Of a DNA stretch of 27,973 nucleotides, positions 23,706 to 27,973 are shown piece after piece. Where the stretch lies: assembly GCA_023386155.1 (NCBI GenBank), contig JAEWKH010000129.1:1-27973 (forward strand). The letters run 5' to 3'. Each line of letters opens with the position of its first letter. The stretch's first letter is position 1. Both the position numbers and the translations under genes were made by a program. Source of the stretch: Pseudomonadota bacterium (GTDB taxonomy: Bacteria; Pseudomonadota; Alphaproteobacteria; Rhizobiales; Beijerinckiaceae). The notes beneath the pieces were generated by a model, which was not told the origin of the DNA, ran no database searches, and saw only the letters and a list, made by a program, of their open reading frames with translations.

Positions 23706-24589
23706 GCGACGGCCTTGGATACGATCCCGAATGGCTCGAGCAACGAAACGGCTCGCGCCGTGCTCTGTTCGTTCAGCGCCGGAAGCGGAGGCCGGGGCAC
23801 GGCCCAAACCGGATCCCGGCGTATGTGGGCTACAAGCGCCTTCACCATGGGAATGATGGGATGGCGCACGATCTCTTCCACCAAGGCGACGATGCGGGGA
23901 TCGTTCCGGCCGCCCTCTGCCAAGGCAATCACCGCTTCCGGAAGGATGTTGGCAACTCCGCAGATGGAGCCGGCAGCACCGGCCGCGCAGGCACGACCGA
24001 GATAGGTCTCATCGCCGACAAGGATGTCGAGATCGGGGAAGGCCTGGATCAGGGCCAACGTCGCGTCGGCGTTGCACGCGCTGTCCTTGACGCCTCTGAG
24101 GGCGCCGGGAAAGCGCTCCATCAGGCGCGATATGACTGCGTGGGACACGGGTACGCCCGTCATGCCCGGGATGTGATAGAGAATGATATCCCGAAGATTG
24201 CTGCCGACAGCCTCGAACACGGCAGAATACCATTCGAATACCGCATCGTCCGGGGCAGGGCGGAAGTAGAAGGGCGGGGCCATGAGAACGGCATGGGCAC
24301 CGCGGCGCAGGGCTTGGCTCGTGCTGTAGGCGGCTTCTTCCTGGGAGCAGGCGATCACGCCTTCCACCAGATTTCCCGCCGGAATACCGAGGTCAAGGAT
24401 TTCGTTCGCGACGCGGTCTCGTTCCCCCGCGCCGACGGAGGGGCCTTCGCCGGTCGTCCCAAAGAGAGTTGCCGTCCTGCAGCCGCGAGACAAACAATCC
24501 TTGGCATGTGCGGCCAAGCGGCGAGTATCCACTCTTCCATCCGAGAAGGGAGTCACGAGGGCGGGGCTTATGCCAAAGCTGAGCGACAA
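23702..24589 (-). CDS. DHDPS/N-acetylneuraminate lyase family aldolase
   Basis: This class I aldolase is a TIM barrel of about 295 aa, with GTTGEGPS at residues 44-51, Tyr138 in LYHIPGMTG, and the Schiff-base Lys168 in RGVKDSACN. I chose TTG 24589 because GGAGG lies five bases upstream, the length becomes normal, and the N-terminus becomes SLSFGISPALVTPF. An ATG at 24649 would add 20 residues but lies inside the TAACATGTTA palindrome and probably upstream of the transcription start. DapA, NanA, and KDG or 2-keto-3-deoxy-sugar-acid aldolases share this fold. Linkage to a PfkB kinase and a sugar ABC transporter favours cleavage or dehydration of a sugar-derived 2-keto acid over lysine synthesis. 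Confidence 0.87.
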   Translation of the reverse strand: MSLSFGISPALVTPFSDGRVDTRRLAAHAKDCLSRGCRTATLFGTTGEGPSVGAGERDRVANEILDLGIPAGNLVEGVIACSQEEAAYSTSQALRRGAHAVLMAPPFYFRPAPDDAVFEWYSAVFEAVGSNLRDIILYHIPGMTGVPVSHAVISRLMERFPGALRGVKDSACNADATLALIQAFPDLDILVGDETYLGRACAAGAAGSICGVANILPEAVIALAEGGRNDPRIVALVEEIVRHPIIPMVKALVAHIRRDPVWAVPRPPLPALNEQSTARAVSLLEPFGIVSKAVA

Positions 24590-24636
24590 GATGGCCTCCA
24601 ATGGCAGCTTCGGCTTCCGGCCGAGCACGTGATGTG

Positions 24637-24666
24637 TTGACACTAACATGTTACATGGTGCTTAAT
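24637..24666 (+). promoter_or_regulatory. Candidate promoter of the ABC transporter operon
   Basis: TTGACA at 24637-24642 and CTTAAT at 24661-24666 are separated by 18 bases. The predicted transcript would begin near 24673, about 55 bases before the binding-protein ATG. The TAACATGTTA palindrome lies in the spacer, where a bound regulator would block RNA polymerase. The match is by eye. Confidence 0.5.
24644..24653. promoter_or_regulatory. Candidate GntR operator TAACATGTTA
   Basis: TAACATGTTA is a perfect 10-base palindrome in the divergent region between the lyase operon and the ABC operon. It lies between the -35 and -10 of the rightward candidate promoter and overlaps the candidate -10 of the leftward one, so one bound dimer could repress both. 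Related TTACAT motifs occur in TTACATTACAT at 24702-24712 and may be auxiliary sites. Confidence 0.5.
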
Positions 24667-24675
24667 CCCTTGCAA
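24648..24675 (-). promoter_or_regulatory. Candidate promoter of the lyase-gntR-kinase operon
   Basis: On the minus strand TTGCAA (24675-24670) and TAACAT (24653-24648) are separated by 16 bases. Transcription would begin near 24641, downstream of the ATG at 24649 but upstream of the TTG at 24589, which supports the shorter start of the lyase gene. Low to moderate confidence, judged by eye. Confidence 0.35.
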
Positions 24676-24729
24676 GCACTGAAAAGAGTCCGAATGGGCC
24701 GTTACATTACATCAGGGAGGAAATGAACA

Positions 24730-26064
24730 ATGACTGCAACAGTCGGATCGGTCACGCGTCGTACATTTCTTGCAGGCACAGCAGCCGCCACCGCATATGG
24801 ACTGAGCGGGGTGACCCCAGCCTTTGCGGATGTGAACTGGAAGAAATACGCGGGAACGAAGATCGGGGTGAATCTCGTCAAGAGTCCGCGCGGCGATGTT
24901 CTGCAGAAATACGAGAAGGAATTCACCGACCTGACGGGCATCGAGGTTGCATCGGAACAGACGCCGGAGCAGCAGCAGCGGCAGAAAGCCGTCATCGAGT
25001 TGAACTCAGGAAGCCCGAGCTTCGACGTGGTTCATATCAGCTATCACGTTCAGAAGCGCCAATTCGAGAAGGCCAACTGGCTGGCCGATCTCAGCGCGTT
25101 CATGAAGAACCCGGAACTGACGGAGGCGAGCCTCACCGAAAGCGATTTCTCCCAGGCCGGATTGCTATACGCGAAGAACCCGCAGGGCCAGATGCTGTCG
25201 CTGCCGTTCTCGGTCGATTACTGGATGGTGTATTGGAACAAGGACCTATTCGCGAAGAAGGGGCTCGCCTATCCGCAGACCTTCGACGAGATGGTGACGG
25301 TGGCCGAAGCGCTGACCGACCCGAAGGAAGGGATCTACGGCTTCGTCGCCCGCGGCCTGAAGAATGCCAATGTTCCGGTCTGGACGAGTTTCCTGCTCGG
25401 CCACGGCGTCGATCCCGTCGATGCCAACGGCAAGTTGATGACGGATTCACCTGAGGCGATAGAGGCGGCGAAGCTCTATCAGCGCCTCCTCACCAAGGCT
25501 GCGCCGCAGGGCGTCGCCGGGTTCAACTGGTCGGAGTGCCAATCGGCGTTCCTGCAAGGCAAGATCGGCATGTGGCTCGACGGCGTCGGCTTCGCGCCTC
25601 CTCTCGAAGACCCCGAGAAATCGAGGGTTGTCGGCAAGGTCGGCTATGGCGTCATGCCACGCGGACCGAAGGCGCAGGCCTCGGCGACGTTCGGCGACGG
25701 AATCGGCGTCACCGCCGCCAGCAAGAACAAGGAGGCGGCGTATCTCTATTGCCAGTGGGCCGTCTCGAAGCTGATGGGTGCGCGCCTGCTGCAGGCCGGC
25801 GGTGGCGTTCCGTTCCGCCAGTCGATTCTCAACGACCCAGAGACCCGCAAGGGCGTGAAGATGCCACCGGCCTGGATCGATGCGGTGGTGGAGTCGGGCA
25901 AGATCAGCAAGCTCGGCCTTCCTGTCATCCAACCGGTTACTGAGTTCCGCGACATTATCGGCATCGGTCTGACGAACCTTCTGGGAGGAGGGGACCCTGC
26001 AACCGAGATGAAAAAGGCGACGGAGCAGTTCAGGCCTATCCTCGAGCGCAGCGAGAAGACTTGA
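24730..26064 (+). CDS. ABC transporter extracellular solute-binding protein, family 1
   Basis: This 444-residue MalE/UgpB-type sugar receptor follows a strong GGGAGGAA ribosome site. The N-terminus VTRRTFLAGTAAATA matches the twin-arginine (Tat) consensus and ends at PAFADV. Typical segments are EKEFTDLTGIEV, FDVVHISYHVQKRQF, SVDYWMVYWNKDLF with the following PQTFDEMVTVAEAL, FLQGKIGMWLDGVG and the late AAYLYCQWAVSKL. The protein delivers a sugar, oligosaccharide or polyol to the two permeases encoded downstream. The divergent lyase/PfkB kinase operon suggests a sugar or sugar acid. Unlike the TRAP and TTT operons of this window, no strong hairpin follows the binding-protein gene. Confidence 0.95.
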   Translation: MTATVGSVTRRTFLAGTAAATAYGLSGVTPAFADVNWKKYAGTKIGVNLVKSPRGDVLQKYEKEFTDLTGIEVASEQTPEQQQRQKAVIELNSGSPSFDVVHISYHVQKRQFEKANWLADLSAFMKNPELTEASLTESDFSQAGLLYAKNPQGQMLSLPFSVDYWMVYWNKDLFAKKGLAYPQTFDEMVTVAEALTDPKEGIYGFVARGLKNANVPVWTSFLLGHGVDPVDANGKLMTDSPEAIEAAKLYQRLLTKAAPQGVAGFNWSECQSAFLQGKIGMWLDGVGFAPPLEDPEKSRVVGKVGYGVMPRGPKAQASATFGDGIGVTAASKNKEAAYLYCQWAVSKLMGARLLQAGGGVPFRQSILNDPETRKGVKMPPAWIDAVVESGKISKLGLPVIQPVTEFRDIIGIGLTNLLGGGDPATEMKKATEQFRPILERSEKT

Positions 26065-26106
26065 TGCGAACGGCACGGGAGAAGATCGGCGTGGTGGAGC
26101 ATGTTC

Positions 26107-27045
26107 ATGGCCACCATCGCTGAGCGCCAGGCCTCCCCGCTGACGGAGGCAGCGCCCGCCACGGGCGCTCGCCCCAGAAGCTCCTACTGGCCCTTCGTCG
26201 TTCCCGCCGTAGCGGTTGTGGGATCGGTGATCGTGTTCCCGTGGGTCTTCACCGTATGGATGAGCCTGCATGAGTGGACGGTCGGCGGAGCCCGGAGCTT
26301 CACCGGCTTGTCCAACTACACGCGCCTCGTGTCGGACGAACGGTTCCTGACCTCTGTCGGCCACACGCTCGTCTATACGGTTCTGGCCGTGATCCTTCCG
26401 CTGATCTTCGGAACCCTGGCGGCATTGATCTTCAACTCGCGCATGCCGTTTCGGGGCATCCTGCGCGGCGTCTTCGTCATGCCGATGATGGCGACACCCG
26501 TTGCTATCGCGTTGGTGTGGACAATGATGTTCCATCCGCAGCTGGGCGTCCTGAACTACCTCCTTTCCCTGGTTGGGATCGGCCCACAGGCCTGGGTCTT
26601 CAACCCCTCGACGGTCATCCCATCGCTGGTTCTGGTCGAGACTTGGCAATGGACGCCCCTCGTCATGCTGATTGTCCTGGGCGGTCTCGCGGCCATTCCG
26701 ACGGAGCCTTATGAAAGCGCTGCCATCGATGGGGCTAGCGTCCTGCAGCGTTTCCGTTACATCACGCTACCGATGATCGCTCCGTTTCTCATGGTGGCCG
26801 TGATCATCAGAACCATCGATGCGCTGAAAAGCTTCGACATCATCTATGCCATCACACAGGGCGGGCCCGGCACCGCGTCGGAGACGATCAACCTCTACCT
26901 CTACAGTGTCGCCTTCGCGTATTATGACGTGGGATATGGCTCGGCCATTGCAGTCGTGTTCTTCGCGATCGTCATCGCACTCTCACTTCTCATGCTCCAC
27001 CTTCGCCAGCGCACGAAGTGGACGGACATTCAGGGGGGCGCATGA
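26107..27045 (+). CDS. Sugar ABC transporter permease (MalF/UgpA type)
   Basis: This inner-membrane permease has about 312 aa and six membrane segments. The EAA loop that contacts the ATPase is EPYESAAIDGASVLQRFRYI followed by TLPMIAP. ATG 26107 is chosen because GGTGGAG lies seven bases upstream; ATG 26101 is too close to it. It pairs with the following gene, whose start overlaps its stop as ATGA. The family belongs to the carbohydrate-uptake CUT1 group, whose members import oligosaccharides, glycerol phosphate or polyols. Confidence 0.95.
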   Translation: MATIAERQASPLTEAAPATGARPRSSYWPFVVPAVAVVGSVIVFPWVFTVWMSLHEWTVGGARSFTGLSNYTRLVSDERFLTSVGHTLVYTVLAVILPLIFGTLAALIFNSRMPFRGILRGVFVMPMMATPVAIALVWTMMFHPQLGVLNYLLSLVGIGPQAWVFNPSTVIPSLVLVETWQWTPLVMLIVLGGLAAIPTEPYESAAIDGASVLQRFRYITLPMIAPFLMVAVIIRTIDALKSFDIIYAITQGGPGTASETINLYLYSVAFAYYDVGYGSAIAVVFFAIVIALSLLMLHLRQRTKWTDIQGGA

Positions 27046-27866
27046 ACCTCCGCAAGGTCGCCGACACCGCCGGACTGCTGTTCGTCGGCCTCGTGCTGGT
27101 TTCGCCCGCCGTTCTGTTCTTTCTCTGGATGATCTCGCTCTCGCTCAAGTACGAGGTCGATAACGCCGCCTACCCGCCGATCCTGATCCCCGAGAGATTC
27201 GCATGGAAGAACTATACGGGTGTCTTTGAAACGAACCGTTTCGGCCTTTTCTTCCTCAACAGCGTGATCGTGACGGGTGCAGCAACCGGTCTCGCCCTGC
27301 TGATCGGCGTGCCTGCCGGTTATGGCATAGCCCGCATGAAAGCGACCAAGGCTGCCGTGGTGGTGCTCATTGCCCGCATGACCCCGGGTCTGTCTTACCT
27401 GATCCCGCTCTTCCTGCTCTTCCAATGGCTGGGCCTCATGGGCACACTCGTGCCGCAGATCATCGCCCACCTCGTGATCACGGTTCCGATCGTCATCTGG
27501 ATCATGATCGGCTACTTCGAGACGACGCCGCTCGAGCTCGAGGAAGCAGCCGTCATCGACGGGGCCAATCGTTGGCATGTTTTCCGCCACATTGCGCTGC
27601 CCATCGCGAAACCGGGCATCACGGTGGCTTTCATCCTTGCGGTGATCTTCTCCTGGAACAATTTCGTCTTCGGCGTTGTGCTGGCCGGCCGGGAAACCCG
27701 AACATTGCCGGTTGCGGTCTACAACATGCTCTCCTTCGAACAGTTGAGTTGGGGCCCCCTGGCCGCAGCGGCCCTGATCGTGACCTTGCCAGTCCTCATC
27801 CTGACCGTCGTCGCGCAGCGGCAGATCGTAGCCGGTCTCACGGCCGGTGCCGTGAAGGGCGGCTAG
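27042..27866 (+). CDS. Sugar ABC transporter permease (MalG/UgpE type)
   Basis: This second CUT1 permease has about 274 aa and six membrane segments. The EAA loop reads LELEEAAVIDGANRWHVFR followed by HIALPIAKPG, and FSWNNFVFGVVLAG near the C-terminus is typical. ATG 27042 overlaps the previous stop as ATGA. The TAG stop is the first codon of an intergenic repeat. No ATP-binding subunit follows within the window, and the next visible coding frame runs in the opposite direction, so the ATPase is probably encoded elsewhere. Confidence 0.95.
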   Translation: MNLRKVADTAGLLFVGLVLVSPAVLFFLWMISLSLKYEVDNAAYPPILIPERFAWKNYTGVFETNRFGLFFLNSVIVTGAATGLALLIGVPAGYGIARMKATKAAVVVLIARMTPGLSYLIPLFLLFQWLGLMGTLVPQIIAHLVITVPIVIWIMIGYFETTPLELEEAAVIDGANRWHVFRHIALPIAKPGITVAFILAVIFSWNNFVFGVVLAGRETRTLPVAVYNMLSFEQLSWGPLAAAALIVTLPVLILTVVAQRQIVAGLTAGAVKGG

Positions 27867-27973
27867 AGCATTTTTCGGCGAAGTGGATCCGCGTGCTGAT
27901 CGAGGGGATCGAACTCAGACCACGCGAGGAGGGTGGCGGTGTCGATGCGCTGTTGCACGGTGGCTTGGCGCGC
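27863..27973 (-). CDS. C-terminal fragment of an unidentified leftward ORF
   Basis: The minus strand is open from the right edge for 36 codons, beginning ARQATVQQRIDTATLLAWSE and ending DPLRRKML before TAG. The last eight to ten residues are encoded by the intergenic repeat, which also gives the stop, so the original C-terminus may have been replaced by the repeat. I do not recognise the family; a transposase or decayed-gene remnant is possible. It would converge on the permease gene and overlap its end by a few bases. Confidence 0.35.
   Translation of the reverse strand, partial: ARQATVQQRIDTATLLAWSEFDPLDQHADPLRRKML
27864..27891 (+). repeat. Half copy of the intergenic palindromic repeat
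   Basis: It begins TAGAGCATTTTTCGG and ends GTGGATCCG, matching 27 of 28 bases of 22000-22027, then diverges abruptly so that the right arm of the palindrome is missing. The first TAG is the stop codon of the upstream permease gene. Confidence 0.8.

Noticed and set aside
22647..24005. Long open frame on the + strand, 452 codons
   Set aside because: It lies antisense to the PfkB, GntR and lyase genes, which all carry clear motifs; composition is Arg/Asp/His-rich as in shadow frames.
23702..24589. Housekeeping DapA of lysine biosynthesis
   Set aside because: The operon with a regulator and a sugar kinase, divergent from a sugar importer, argues for a catabolic NAL/KDG-aldolase-type role, although the catalytic residues are shared.
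25447..26649. Minus-strand open frame of 400 codons under the ABC genes
   Set aside because: It is a shadow of the binding protein and permease reading frames, which have all expected motifs.
1..27973. tRNA, rRNA, CRISPR array, riboswitch or complete insertion sequence
   Set aside because: I saw no cloverleaf, no regularly spaced repeats, no known aptamer-like leader and no transposase with terminal inverted repeats in reading the window by eye.

Overview
This window looks like a chromosomal accessory region of a GC-rich alphaproteobacterium, most likely in the Hyphomicrobiales (Rhizobiales), possibly near Microvirga, Methylobacterium or Bosea. That placement is an inference. It rests on the codon bias, the mix of TRAP, TTT and ABC solute transporters with IclR and GntR regulators, and a palindromic intergenic repeat (core GCATTTTTCGG...GTGGATCCGG) of a kind I associate with these genomes. 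No tRNA, rRNA, CRISPR array or intact insertion sequence is visible.

Layout. (1) 1-2004 is the end of a surface-polysaccharide locus: a truncated GT4 glycosyltransferase and an O-antigen ligase/polymerase-type membrane protein. (2) 2134-10514 is an IclR-controlled module. A divergent IclR regulator faces dctP, a fused dctQM, an AMP-forming acyl-CoA synthetase, two short-chain dehydrogenases and a tandem PPC (DUF296) protein. The layout suggests import of an organic acid, CoA activation and oxidation, but the substrate is unknown. (3) 10607-21989 is a four-carbon acid-sugar (tetronate) module around a divergent promoter. Leftward run gntR, otnC, otnI, otnK, a homoserine-dehydrogenase-like SAF protein (COG4091/DRL-like) and a bile-acid:sodium-symporter-like carrier. 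Rightward run pdxA2, tctC, tctB, tctA and an LtnD-like beta-hydroxyacid dehydrogenase. Dehydrogenase, OtnI, OtnK and OtnC together give a complete route from a tetronate such as L-threonate to dihydroxyacetone phosphate. PdxA2 and the COG4091 protein go beyond that route. (4) 22092-27866 is a sugar or sugar-acid module. A DHDPS/NAL-family lyase, a GntR regulator and a PfkB kinase run leftward; an ABC binding protein and two permeases run rightward. No ABC ATPase is in the window. (5) 27863-27973 holds the C-terminal end of an unidentified leftward frame.

Regulation and structure. Each catabolic module has its own regulator beside a divergent promoter, and palindromes that could be operators lie at each: 3131-3147, 16730-16742 and 24644-24653. 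Strong hairpins directly follow the binding-protein gene in both the TRAP and TTT operons, a usual device for making more binding protein than membrane subunits. Copies of the intergenic repeat sit at 10582-10609, 22000-22096 and 27864-27891, and at their edges they supply the TAG stop codons of several genes.
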